Assembly: GCF_006494715.1 (NCBI RefSeq)
Contig: NZ_CP041151.1
Coordinates: 1,364,001 to 1,428,000 of the forward strand
Length of the DNA stretch: 64,000 bases
Direction of reading: 5' to 3'
Source: Shewanella sp. SNU WT4
GTDB taxonomy: Bacteria; Pseudomonadota; Gammaproteobacteria; Enterobacterales; Shewanellaceae
The notes below the pieces were generated by a model, which was not told the origin of the DNA, made no database searches, and saw only the letters and a list, made by a program, of their open reading frames with translations. Within the stretch, counting starts at the first letter, position 1. Each line of letters begins with the position of its first letter. Both the position numbers and the translations under genes were made by a program. Positions 19,498 through 29,272 of this stretch are shown here, one piece after another.

Positions 19498-20004
19498 TTA
19501 GCAACCCGCCCCAGCATCACTATAAGAAATAATACCACCGACTTTCACTGTTACTGCTTTTGCTTCAGTCTTCTTGCCATTGGGACAATAAGTTAATGTA
19601 GCTCCATTAGATAATCCATCAGGGGCGAATGTCAGTAAGGCTACAGAGCCCTTTACTTTATCATTGGCATGGAAACCATCAATAGCTCGCAATGGCTTAC
19701 TGATGTTTTTATCGGTATAGACCCGTATTCCTTTACTCCAATCCGTCGTAGTTCCACAGGCATCAGCCGTAGCATAAGGGCAAACTTTAACAGTAGTGCC
19801 ATAGCTAATCGCCTGGCTGCGAGCAAAAATGAGTGTATCGTGGATTTTTTCGATATTACTATTTACTCGCATGCCTTCATAGAGGGACACTAATGATGGA
19901 GTGCCAATAGTTAGCAATATTGCAGCTATGGCAATCGTTATCATCAATTCAATAAAGGTAAAACCTAATCCAACGTAAGTCCGTATAATCATGATGTCCT
20001 CCAA
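19498..20004 (-). CDS. FimT/GspH-type pseudopilin
   Basis: This 168-residue minor pilin is on the strand opposite the main pil operon. The leader ends in LG|FTFIELMITIAIAAILLTI with Glu5. It is followed by ANNY-like helix sequence SNIEKIHDTLIFARSQAISYG and a GspH/FimT domain with the paired-Cys segment KVCPYATADACG, then TYCPNG and a C-terminal GAGC. FimT-type proteins act in pilus assembly or DNA uptake. The neighbouring gene on the same strand is a second copy of this type, so the pair may come from duplication. Confidence 0.85.
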   Translation of the reverse strand: MEDIMIIRTYVGLGFTFIELMITIAIAAILLTIGTPSLVSLYEGMRVNSNIEKIHDTLIFARSQAISYGTTVKVCPYATADACGTTTDWSKGIRVYTDKNISKPLRAIDGFHANDKVKGSVALLTFAPDGLSNGATLTYCPNGKKTEAKAVTVKVGGIISYSDAGAGC

Positions 20005-20053
20005 TGAACAGATTAAGTATACCTCACTGAGTTATAAAGTCATTGCGGATAGG

Positions 20054-20575
20054 TTAATCGCATCGTATCGAAGATGCATGACTACGTCTTATCCGCCCTG
20101 CATTGTTAATGATGAGTGCTTGTGAATTAGGGTTATCTTTGGCGTGTGGGCAATAAGTTAATGTTCCATTGCTCCCTGAACTCAAACCACTGGACAGAAA
20201 TCGTACTCTTTGGCGGTTAAATTGTACCGTGTCATTGGCATTAAACTCATTGATTACCATTAGGAGTTTATCTGCACCATTTAATTGACCGTTAGCATCG
20301 ACATCGATAAATACTGACATGCCTTTATTCCAGTCACTATGGCATTTATTGGCTATTATGGGGCATACAGTGACTTGAGTGCCCAAATTAATGGCATGGT
20401 TTCGAGCCAAATGTAAGGTTTGTTCTATCGTACTTATTTGACTGCTAGCGCGCTGCGCATGCCAAATCCCAGATAAATTGGGGTAACTTAAAGTTGTAAC
20501 AATTGACACAATCAAAATAATTATGATTAATTCAATCAGGGTGAATCCTTGGTGACGAGATATCAGCATGGGCAT
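20054..20575 (-). CDS. FimT/GspH-type pseudopilin (second, upstream copy)
   Basis: The 173-residue protein has the prepilin site QG|FTLIELIIIILIVSIVTTL with Glu5 and the FimT-like pattern ISTIEQTLHLARNHAINLGT, VTVCPIIANKCHSDWNKGMS, and LTYCPHAKDN. It shares layout with the gene at 19498-20004 (Cys spacing, DWNKG/DWSKG, late TYCP), so the two are paralogues. They are 49 bp apart and are likely transcribed together toward the pil operon. Confidence 0.85.
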   Translation of the reverse strand: MPMLISRHQGFTLIELIIIILIVSIVTTLSYPNLSGIWHAQRASSQISTIEQTLHLARNHAINLGTQVTVCPIIANKCHSDWNKGMSVFIDVDANGQLNGADKLLMVINEFNANDTVQFNRQRVRFLSSGLSSGSNGTLTYCPHAKDNPNSQALIINNAGRIRRSHASSIRCD

Positions 20576-20606
20576 TTACCTTTGAGGCATCCAAGCGAGA
20601 TCAGGT

Positions 20607-20639
20607 CCATTATTCAACCATTATTCAACCATTATTATA
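20607..20639. repeat. 11-bp tandem repeat (about three units)
   Basis: The unit CCATTATTCAA occurs twice, then CCATTATTATA, between the second fimT-like gene and glnB. It lies close upstream of the fimT-like start and about 90 bp before glnB. A role is not evident. Confidence 0.7.
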
Positions 20640-20712
20640 GATGCAGTTATCCAAATAAGGGGCTTTAGCAAACGTAAGCTAACTGGTAAGCTTTAGCCAT
20701 ATTGGTAAGTGA

Positions 20713-21063
<351 letters not shown>

Positions 21064-21090
21064 GCCTCTTAGCATCTGGTGTACATAGAG

Positions 21091-21978
21091 TTAGAAAGCA
21101 ATGCCGATCCCCGCGGCATTATCATAGTGGTTATAGTCTGAGATCGTCATGCCATAACCACTTTGCAAGGTGATGTAACCTTTAAACCCCTTATATAAAG
21201 GAAATTTCCAGCTAATTTCTTCATAGCCATTGGAAAACCCACTTTCTAGCAGATTTCTCAAGGTAAAACTTAATTGATGCTCACCCATATACCAATCGGC
21301 TTTGACTCGGCCATAACCTAAGTAATCACTAATGTCAGGGTTGTAGTTAGTGCTAGTGACATTAGCTCTAAGCCAAGGTTTGATACTTAGTGTTACTTGA
21401 TTGAAATCAAGTGAAAACTCCACATAGACTCTGTTCCAACTGCGCTCATAAATGCCGCCTTTACCGTTCGATTGATGCTCAAAGCCTAGGCTAGTACTTT
21501 GCCAGGTGGATTCATCTTTGCCGTGCAGCCAAGTCCAAAACAATTGCGGCTGATATTGGCTATCGCGAAAGTAGGCCGACTTATCATAAGCCTGCCAATT
21601 GGAAATTTGTGAGTAAGCCAGATAAAGGCCGTCATTATCAGTGAATAGATTGTGAGCTAGACCGTATTTAAGGCTAAATTGAAATTGAACATTGGTATTG
21701 CCGACATCGCCGCCATTGGGATTTTGTGGTCGATAATAATCTTGATTTAGCGACTGAGTTTGGAATACGGGTAATAAATAATTGGTATCAAATACGGTTA
21801 ACTGATAAATATCCGTTGTTGGGGTAAGCCCTGCAACGCCACTAAATTTCTGTTGTGGCAAGTGAGTTGGCGCTAACAGTTGGTCGTTGCCATTGCTGTT
21901 TTCATCTCTAGTATTGTCATGAGCAGCAAGTGGCAATGATAACAAGCTAATGGCGCAACTTATCAGGTATGGTTTCAA
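21091..21978 (-). CDS. pldA: Outer membrane phospholipase A1
   Basis: OMPLA is a calcium-dependent beta-barrel hydrolase of phospholipids that reach the outer leaflet. The 295 residues start with a signal peptide cleaved after about LPLAA. The active-site region is GFEHQSNGKGGIYERSWNRV, which holds the His, the nucleophilic Ser and the Asn of the family triad, and the sequence ends in an aromatic residue (GIGIAF), as barrel proteins do. It converges on glnB, with only a short GC hairpin overlapping the glnB stop between them. Confidence 0.93.
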   Translation of the reverse strand: MKPYLISCAISLLSLPLAAHDNTRDENSNGNDQLLAPTHLPQQKFSGVAGLTPTTDIYQLTVFDTNYLLPVFQTQSLNQDYYRPQNPNGGDVGNTNVQFQFSLKYGLAHNLFTDNDGLYLAYSQISNWQAYDKSAYFRDSQYQPQLFWTWLHGKDESTWQSTSLGFEHQSNGKGGIYERSWNRVYVEFSLDFNQVTLSIKPWLRANVTSTNYNPDISDYLGYGRVKADWYMGEHQLSFTLRNLLESGFSNGYEEISWKFPLYKGFKGYITLQSGYGMTISDYNHYDNAAGIGIAF

Positions 21979-22052
21979 TGATTGGACTCCCTATTATTAT
22001 ATTTTTAATAGGTTAGTCCAAATCTAATCAGAATTTTGTTTATTGGTTTAAT

Positions 22053-23081
22053 TTAATCTATAGGCACTGCCGTTGAATCCCTCAGTATGGGTTTAGGAAT
22101 AAACATTTGGCCATCAAGGTGCTCGCGTCGACGGCATTTATTAATTAAGTTGCAGGTAGCTAGTTTGGCGATAGCTTGATTGGGTTGATGGACAGTGGTT
22201 AATTTGGGCCAGGTTTGTCTTGAAAATGGACTATCCTCGAAGCCGACTATGGATATTTGTTTTGGGATAGCAACCCCAGCTAAGCGCGCCGCAAATAGCG
22301 CGCCGGCGGCAATTTCATCATTACAGGCCACAATGGCTGTGGGGGCTGGACTTAAACTTAATAATCGATTAGCGCCAGCCACCCCAGATTCAAAATTATA
22401 TTGGCCATCAATTAAATATTCTGGATACGTGGTTAATTGATGATGGGCTAAGGCTTCTAAAAAACCATCCATCCGCTCTTTAGTGGATTGATGCTCAGGA
22501 TCACCACTTATAAAAGCAATACGCTGATGCCCGAGTTGAATTAAGTGCTCGGTAATGGCAATGGCGCCGACTTTGTCATTGACTAGCACTTGTAAGCCAT
22601 TGGCCACTATTTGTTGATCTAACTCTGAGGCGGCAATAATGCGTACATATTGGGTGCCTATGGCATCAAGTGCGGCTAACACTTGTGGGTTTTCTGATAG
22701 CGGTGGAGTAAGTACTAACCCTGCGAATTGAGTATGCATAACTAAGGCGGTTAATTCTTGGCAAATATCGCTACTGCTGGCATCGCAAGGATGGATTAGC
22801 AGTTCATAACCTTGCTCACGGCACGCATTTAAAATACCGTTTTGCATATCAATAATGTAGTAAGCGTTGGGGTTGTCATACACAAAGCCAATCACATAAG
22901 AGCTTGATGACGCTAAGTTTCGAGCCGACTGATTAGGTTGATAATCTAAAGCCTTAATGGCCGCATTCACTTTATCTATAGTGCTTTGCTTGACCTGCGG
23001 CTCATGATTAGTGACCCGTGAAACGGTTTTTATCGATACGCCCGCATACTTTGCTACATCATTTATGGTTACTTTCATCAC
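22053..23081 (-). CDS. nagR: LacI-family regulator, probable GlcNAc repressor NagR
   Basis: The 342-residue regulator has an N-terminal LacI HTH (TINDVAKYAGVSIKTVSRVT, then a hinge helix YQPNQSARNLAS) and a periplasmic-binding-protein-like effector domain (IGFVYDNPNAYYI, AIVACNDEIAAGAL, ISIVGFEDSPFSRQTWP). In Shewanella a LacI-type NagR represses the nag genes. The position next to this locus and the four matching palindromes near its genes support that name. A start one codon later (ATG AAA GTT) is equally possible. No operator copy was seen in its own upstream region. Confidence 0.88.
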   Translation of the reverse strand: MMKVTINDVAKYAGVSIKTVSRVTNHEPQVKQSTIDKVNAAIKALDYQPNQSARNLASSSSYVIGFVYDNPNAYYIIDMQNGILNACREQGYELLIHPCDASSSDICQELTALVMHTQFAGLVLTPPLSENPQVLAALDAIGTQYVRIIAASELDQQIVANGLQVLVNDKVGAIAITEHLIQLGHQRIAFISGDPEHQSTKERMDGFLEALAHHQLTTYPEYLIDGQYNFESGVAGANRLLSLSPAPTAIVACNDEIAAGALFAARLAGVAIPKQISIVGFEDSPFSRQTWPKLTTVHQPNQAIAKLATCNLINKCRRREHLDGQMFIPKPILRDSTAVPID

Positions 23082-23480
23082 TGAATTCTTGTTAGGTGCA
23101 ATTTAGGTGCAGGCATAACTTATGCCTAATGTAGTGTTACTCTTGGTCTTACCAGCAGGTCTTACCAGCGAGTGATACATCACTATTGTCTTAATAGTCA
23201 GTATTTTACTCTTTAAATTCCCATCAAAATAGATCTTAACCCTCAAAATTAACATATTCATTACACAGCTTGGGTTAAGCACTTGTTTGTCAATAGTAAT
23301 AATAAATTTCCGTATTCATTTGTTATCTCGTCAACGGTTAATTTTTTATTCTTTTGGTTATTTTGTTGTGGCGCGAATGTTAGTTGTTGTGTAATGTTTG
23401 CACAATCATGACAGCGTTGTCATTCTTTAGCGAATGGTTATGTACGAAAACAATAAAAACCGTATGGAAGGGAAATAAAG
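23082..23480. other. Divergent control region between nagR and the TonB-dependent receptor
   Basis: This non-coding stretch of 399 bases holds both promoters and the palindromic operator at 23408-23423. AT-rich DNA at 23210-23360 could contain promoter elements, but I cannot fix a -35/-10 pair. A short direct repeat TTAGGTGCA sits at about 23090-23110, close to the nagR start. Confidence 0.6.
23408..23423. promoter_or_regulatory. Probable NagR operator before the TonB-dependent receptor
   Basis: ATGACAGCGTTGTCAT is a near-perfect palindrome and one of four closely similar sites in this locus. It lies 57 bp before the receptor start codon. The assignment to NagR is inferred from its recurrence before GlcNAc genes and from the known palindrome of the Shewanella NagR regulon. 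Confidence 0.85.
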
Positions 23481-25825
23481 ATGCAATCATCTAACCTAAA
23501 GAAAACCTTATTAGCCTCTAAAATTGCTGTTCTGCTGAGCGGTGCAGTAGCTATGGGCGCTATGGCTGCGGAAGCTGAAACTAAAACCAAAACGGCTGAT
23601 GCAGATATCGAAACCATTGAAGTCACAGGTATTCGAGCGTCACAGCAAGCCAGTTTGAACACTAAGCGTTTCTCTGATGCCGTAGTTGATGCTATTACCG
23701 CAGAAGACATTGGTCAGTTTCCTGATGGCGACATCGGTGAGTCGTTAGCCCGTATCCCTGGTATCACGGTTAACCGTCAATTTGGTCAGGGCCAACAGGT
23801 ATCTATTCGTGGTGCTTCTAACCAATTAACTAATACCTTGCTCAATGGCCATGCCGTAGCATCTACCGGTTGGTATGATCAACAAGCGATTGACCGCAGT
23901 TTTAACTACAGCTTATTGCCACCAGAAGCTATAGGCTCAATTGAAGTTTATAAATCATCACAAGCTGATCTGCCGGAAGGTGGCGTTGGTGGTACTGTGA
24001 TAGTTAATACCCGCAAGCCATTAGATGTGCAGGATAAAACCGCCTTCTTTAGCGCTAAAGGCGATTACGGCACTATTTCTGAGACAACCGATCCTGAATT
24101 ATCAGGTTTGTACTCATGGTCAAACGAAGATCAAACCTTTGGTATCTTAGGTTCTGCTTCATATGCCAAAACGGATTATCAGCGTAACGGCGTTGAATCA
24201 TTACTGGGCTGGGGCGAAATTGTTCCTACCACCTTTGAACAGCAACGTGAGCGTCAAGCTTATAACGTCGCTATGCAATATCGTCCTATGGACAACTTAG
24301 AGTTTGGTCTTAACATTTTAAGCCTGAACTTAGAGGCCGATAACGCTAACACTTCGATTTTCTTATTCCCGACTCAGCAAGGTGACAGTACCTGTAACAG
24401 CGTCAATGCTGCTGGGGTTTGTACTTCAGTTGAACACAGCGGTAAAGATGCATTCGCTTGGGCACAAACGTGGGCGCGTCAAGCTAGCATGAGCTCTGAC
24501 ACCTATAACTTTGATTTTAAATATGAAGGCATAGGTTATACCTTAGATGGTTTAATAGGTAACAGTAAGGCTGACGGCGGCACAGATTTAACTGCTAACT
24601 ATGGTAACTCCATCGGTAAATCCAGTGATTTCAAAGGCATTTACGATGCTACTGGTGATCAAATCTATATAGATATCGCCAACAAACACTTTGGTGCTGA
24701 AGATTTTAACGGTCAAGTCGGCCCTGAGGGCTGGTCACTGAAAAGACAGCCAAACTCAGACGAAGAAACTTACGCTCAGTTTAACGTGACTGTACCGGTT
24801 GATTTTGGTGCGATTAACAGCATTAAGTCTGGCGTGCGTTATGCCGACCATAAAGTAACCCAAACCACTGAAAAAGCATTGGTTACAGCTGCTAGCCTTG
24901 CAGGGGCTAGGGGCAATGCTAGCGACTACTATAATGGCACCATTTCATCGGGCGCAGGTTTTATATTACCTAAGCCTAATTATGATGCGATGATCAATGG
25001 CGCCAAATCAGCTATCACAGGGTTTGAACTGGATAAATCTGGTTATGGCACCTTAAATGAAAAGAACTTAGCTCTGTATGTGATGGCTAACTTTGAAGCC
25101 GAAGGCATACGCGGTAACTTTGGTCTGCGCTACATTTCAAGTGACGTTGAATCTGATTACTACGACTTAAATAATAAAGGCGAATTTGCCAATACCTTAA
25201 GTACCGATAAGCACGATTATAGCGATGTATTGCCAAGCATTAACGTCGCCTTTGATTTAGCGCCCGATGTAATTTTACGTGCATCAGCTGCGCAAGTGAT
25301 TTCTCGCCCTAACTATGCCGACTTGTTTGCTACTTCAACCTTACCAGGCTTAAACGATGGTACTCCTGGCAACGAAGTGGTTAACCAAGGCAGTGTAGTA
25401 TTAGAACCCTTTAAAGCGACCCAAGCAGATTTAGGAATTGAATGGTATTTCAGTGCTGATGGTTTAGTGGCAGCGACTTATTTCATAAAAGATGTGAGCA
25501 CATTCTCAAGTACTCGTCAGCTGTTAAATCAGCAAATTGGTATCAATGACAATGACTTGATTGCAGATGGTGGCAGTAGCTGTGGTGTTGGTGTGTATGA
25601 CTGCTGGACAGTGAGTGAGCGTTATAACGCCAATGGCGGCAAAATCGATGGTATTGAATTACAACTGCAAGACTCGTTTGATTCAGGCTTAGGTTACGCC
25701 GCAAACTATACCTATGCTAATGCGGTATCACCTGCCGAAAACTACCCAGATTTAGTGGGCGTATTCTCCGATTCATCTAAGCACACAGTTAACTTAGTGG
25801 GCTTTTATGAAATGGAAGATTTCTC

Positions 25826-27118
25826 GGTAGTGTTCATAATTCTGTGTCATTTCAGTAAAATATTCAAAAACAGGAATGACACATGACCCAACCTTTTAAC
25901 TTCGAACAAGCCCTTAAAGATCTGCAGTCAGGTAAAAGCCTCACAGGTAAAGACAGCATTCTTGGTCCACTGATCAAGCAACTCACTGAAGCGGCTCTCC
26001 AGGCTGAGCTTGAGCAGCATTTAGCGCATGATCCTCTGCCTAATCGTAAAAATGGCAAAACCCCTAAGACCATTAAGCATCCGTCCGGTAACTTTGAGTT
26101 AGACACCCCTAGAGACCGCAATGGCACTTTTGAACCTCAGTTTATTAAGAAAAATCAAACTACGCTAACCGATGAAATCGAACGTAAAGTGTTATCGATG
26201 TTCAGTATAGGTATGAGCTATCGCGATATTAATCAACATGTTGAAGATATGTATGGGATCAATGTATCTAACGCAACAGTCAGTGCTATCACTGATAAAC
26301 TCATCCCCGAACTTAAAGCGTGGCAACAGCGCCCATTAGATAGCCATTATCCTATCGTTTGGCTTGATGCGATACATTATAAAGTCAAAGAGGATGGGCG
26401 TTACGTCAGTAAAGCCGTTTACACATTGTTAGCGCTTAATATGAAAGGAAAAAAGGAAATTTTAGGGCTTCATTTATCCGAAAATGAAGGCGCTAATTAC
26501 TGGCTATCCGTACTGACCGATCTTAATAATCGTGGTGTAAAAGATATTCTTATCGCCTGTGTTGACGGCTTGACCGGTTTCCCTGAGGCGATAGCCAGTA
26601 TCTTCCCTAATACGGAAACACAGCTATGTGTTATCCACCAGATCCGCAACTCAATGAAGTATGTCGCCTCAAAACATCAGAAAGCGTTTATGGCTGATTT
26701 AAAGCCTGTGTATCGAGCCGTGAGTAAAGAAGCCGCAGAGATGGCATTGGACGAACTGGAGGCCAAATGGGGTGATGCTTATCCGCTGGTAATCAACTCT
26801 TGGCGTCGCAAATGGCATAATTTGTCCCATTATTTTAGGTACCCAGAACATATCAGGAAAGTGATTTACACGACCAATGCCGTTGAGGCGGTACATCGCC
26901 AATTTAGAAAGCTCACCAAAACCAAAGGTGCTTTTCCTAATGAAAATAGCTTGTTGAAGCTACTTTATGCAGGCATATTAAACGCCTCAGATAAATGGAC
27001 CATGCCAATCCACAATTGGAGCCTTTGTTTATCTCAGTTAGCGATTTATTTTGAAGGGCGTTTAGATAGCGTGCTAGAAATTTAAAAATTAGCCTGACAC
27101 AGAATTTTGAACGCCCTC
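25826..27118 (+). mobile_element. IS256-family insertion sequence inside the TonB-dependent receptor (1,293 bp)
   Basis: The element is bounded by direct repeats GATTTCTC at 25818-25825 and 27119-27126, the 8-bp duplication usual for IS256. The ends are imperfect inverted repeats sharing GTTCA and AATTCTGTGTCA (left 25832-25848, right inverted about 27096-27113). One intact transposase gene fills it. The perfect target duplication and intact transposase suggest a recent insertion. Confidence 0.95.
25883..27085 (+). CDS. IS256-family transposase
   Basis: This Mutator-like DDE transposase has 400 residues. The N-terminal domain contains LLAELEQ-type sequence (QAELEQHLAHDPLPNRKNGK) and FEPQFIKKNQTTL. 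The catalytic residues lie in VWLDAIHYKV (Asp), IACVDGLTGFPEAI (Asp) and YTTNAVEAVHRQFRK (Glu), with the family block LCVIHQIRNSMKYV between them. The length is normal for the family and no frameshift is seen. Confidence 0.97.
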   Translation: MTQPFNFEQALKDLQSGKSLTGKDSILGPLIKQLTEAALQAELEQHLAHDPLPNRKNGKTPKTIKHPSGNFELDTPRDRNGTFEPQFIKKNQTTLTDEIERKVLSMFSIGMSYRDINQHVEDMYGINVSNATVSAITDKLIPELKAWQQRPLDSHYPIVWLDAIHYKVKEDGRYVSKAVYTLLALNMKGKKEILGLHLSENEGANYWLSVLTDLNNRGVKDILIACVDGLTGFPEAIASIFPNTETQLCVIHQIRNSMKYVASKHQKAFMADLKPVYRAVSKEAAEMALDELEAKWGDAYPLVINSWRRKWHNLSHYFRYPEHIRKVIYTTNAVEAVHRQFRKLTKTKGAFPNENSLLKLLYAGILNASDKWTMPIHNWSLCLSQLAIYFEGRLDSVLEI

Positions 27119-27484
27119 GATTTCTCGGCGCGCTTAGCTTATAACTGGCGTAGTGAGTACATGATCCGTGAATTACCTGGTTTCTACGGTAACCGTGAAC
27201 ACCAACCTTATGGTCAAGTGGATTTTAGTGCCAACTATAACCTCACTGACTATATGACTTTAGTGTTTGAAGCGGTTAACTTGACGCAAGCAGATAGTAT
27301 TCAAAAAGGTGTATCGCCACTGAATGCTGAAGTTAAGCCAGAGTTTATGGCTAACTATCCAGTATGGAGCTTTGAAGGCGAAGCGCGCTATAAGTTAGGC
27401 GTATCCTTAAGCTTCTAACTCTTCGCAGGATTGAGTCAGTGGTTATGGAGTGTCTAATTAGCCTTAACGCAATAGCGCTCTAAT

Positions 27485-27514
27485 CAAAGCCCAGCATTTG
27501 CTGGGCTTTGTTAT
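27485..27514 (+). terminator. Terminator after the receptor gene
   Basis: A 12-bp perfect stem CAAAGCCCAGCA / TGCTGGGCTTTG with a 2-base loop and a short TTAT tail. It lies between the receptor and the halogenase gene, so the latter may depend on read-through or its own promoter. Confidence 0.7.
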
Positions 27515-27530
27515 ATGGGGAGAATTGATA

Positions 27531-29132
27531 ATGACAATAACTAAAATTGCCATAGTGGGCGGCGGCACTGCCGGTTGGTTAGCGGCGAACCATTTAGGTA
27601 AAGCGTTAGCAGCGCGGCGCGATATTGAATTGACGTTAATTGAATCGCCGCAGGTGCCCACCATAGGGGTCGGGGAGGGCACAGTACCTGCTATTCGCCA
27701 ATCGCTGCAATCTTTTGGCATTAGTGAAACTGAGTTTATTCGCAGCTGTGATGTTACCTTTAAGCAATCGATTAAATTTATTAACTGGTTAGATAAGTCG
27801 AGCCATGGCGAGCATTATGCTTATCATCATTTGTTTGATAGACCAAGTTCACCCCTTGATTTAACGCCGCTTTATTTAAGCCAACTGGCACAATCTGAGT
27901 TGTTACCCACCAGTTATGCATCCACAAACGCCTTGCCAACTGGCTCAGAACCAAATGCTGGTGGATTTAATGCAAGCTCAGTGCATTACGCGCACTTAGT
28001 CTCTGCGCAGCATCAGTTATGCGAAAGCGGTAAAGCCCCTAAATCTATTACTACCCCCGAATGGCAAGGAATAGCAGGGTACGCTTATCACCTCAATGCC
28101 CTTAAGTTTGCACAGCTTTTGGCCAGTAATGCGAAGCAAAGATTTAACGTTAACCATATACGAGCTCATATCGATAAGGTTGTACTAGGCGATGACGGCT
28201 TAATTTCAGGGCTAGTGACAGAGGAGCATGGCCTAGTTAATTTTGATTTTTATATTGATTGCAGTGGCACGGAAGCCGTGCTGATGAAAGCGTTAAAGGT
28301 GCCCTTTATCAGTGTGGCAGATAGCTTGTTTGTCGATACAGCGTTAGCTATTCAAGTGCCTACCGCCGCTCTGCAAACGATTCCGCCTTATACATTAGCC
28401 ACCGCCCATCAAGCGGGTTGGATTTGGGACATTGCCTTAACTGAGCGCCGCGGCGTTGGTTTAGTGTATTCATCGCGGTATATGAATGAAGACGAAGCAA
28501 CCCTTAAGCTTCATCGTTATCTTGGTCCAAGCAGTTGTGACATGTCGTTTCGAAAAATAGCGATGAAGGTTGGCTATTTAGCTGAAAGTTGGCGCGGCAA
28601 TTGTGTGGCTTTGGGGCTAGCGCAAGGGTTTCTTGAGCCGCTTGAAGCCACTTCAATTATGCTTACCGATTTTTCGGCTAAGTTATTGGCGGAGCGATTG
28701 CCACAAGATTGTGCGCAATTGCCGTTATTGGCTGGGCGCTTTAATCAGGTAATGCTGCATGCTTGGCAGCGAGTGATAGATTTTGTCAAATTGCATTACT
28801 TTTTATCCGACCGCAGTGATAGTCAATTTTGGTTAGATAACCGCAATCCTGCGCATTTATCAGAGGAATTACAGCAACGTTTGCAGCTGTGGCAAACCTC
28901 AGTGCCTTTGAAATCAGATTTTTTCTCCAAGTTTGAAGCTTTTGATTTAGAAAATTATTTATACGTGCTTTATGGGATGAAGTATCAGACTCAATTAAGC
29001 GGAGCCCCATCAGCAAGCCTTAGGCAACAAGCCGAAGACGTGCAGCAATTGGCTCGAAAATGGCTTGAATATTTGCCTGAACATAGGGATTTACTCGAAC
29101 GCATTCATAAATATGGCTTACAAAAAAATTAA
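27531..29132 (+). CDS. Tryptophan-halogenase-family flavoprotein
   Basis: This is a flavin-dependent halogenase-like protein of 533 residues, starting MTITKIAIVGGGTAGWLAAN, the FAD-binding GxGxxG motif. TIGVGEGTVPAIRQSL and TFKQSIKFINW match the family, the latter containing the Lys held to guide the halogenating species. The usual WxWxIP motif is here GWIWDIAL, so Pro is replaced by Ala. ALGLAQGFLEPLEATSI follows. Genes of this type sit beside TonB-dependent receptors and SapC genes in Shewanella, Xanthomonas and Caulobacter relatives, and some homologues halogenate indoles in vitro. The natural substrate here is unknown. The start is the ATG at 27531, preceded by GGGGAG. Confidence 0.88.
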   Translation: MTITKIAIVGGGTAGWLAANHLGKALAARRDIELTLIESPQVPTIGVGEGTVPAIRQSLQSFGISETEFIRSCDVTFKQSIKFINWLDKSSHGEHYAYHHLFDRPSSPLDLTPLYLSQLAQSELLPTSYASTNALPTGSEPNAGGFNASSVHYAHLVSAQHQLCESGKAPKSITTPEWQGIAGYAYHLNALKFAQLLASNAKQRFNVNHIRAHIDKVVLGDDGLISGLVTEEHGLVNFDFYIDCSGTEAVLMKALKVPFISVADSLFVDTALAIQVPTAALQTIPPYTLATAHQAGWIWDIALTERRGVGLVYSSRYMNEDEATLKLHRYLGPSSCDMSFRKIAMKVGYLAESWRGNCVALGLAQGFLEPLEATSIMLTDFSAKLLAERLPQDCAQLPLLAGRFNQVMLHAWQRVIDFVKLHYFLSDRSDSQFWLDNRNPAHLSEELQQRLQLWQTSVPLKSDFFSKFEAFDLENYLYVLYGMKYQTQLSGAPSASLRQQAEDVQQLARKWLEYLPEHRDLLERIHKYGLQKN

Positions 29133-29272
29133 TTTGCCTGTTCATGTTGCGTTAGTGTTGATTAACTTTTTGTTTTTCTATAAAAACTAGGTATAACAGT
29201 GGCATCTTAGGCGTCTTTTTGTATAACAAGACGAGCCATCACCCCACCAATAATAGCAAAAGGGATTTTTTC

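Larger units (their letters stand above)
23481..27418 (+). pseudogene. TonB-dependent receptor for chitin/GlcNAc oligosaccharides, split by an IS256-family element
   Basis: This outer-membrane receptor was about 878 residues before disruption. The first part (23481-25825) has a signal peptide ending in MGAMAAE, a TonB-box region IETIEVTGIR, and a plug domain (DIGQFPDGDIGESLARIPGI, VSIRGASNQL, LPEGGVGGTVIVNTRKP). The last 96 codons (27127-27418) end in LGVSLSF, a proper barrel terminus. Removing the IS and one 8-bp repeat rejoins the frame exactly (EDFS-ARLAYNW). As it stands, the product would carry 19 foreign residues and lack the final barrel strands, so it is probably not inserted. The chitin/GlcNAc role is inferred from its operator and neighbours. 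Confidence 0.93.

Noticed and set aside
27107-27418. Separate small gene after the IS256 transposase
   Set aside because: Its sequence is the missing C-terminus of the interrupted TonB-dependent receptor and joins it in frame once the IS is removed.
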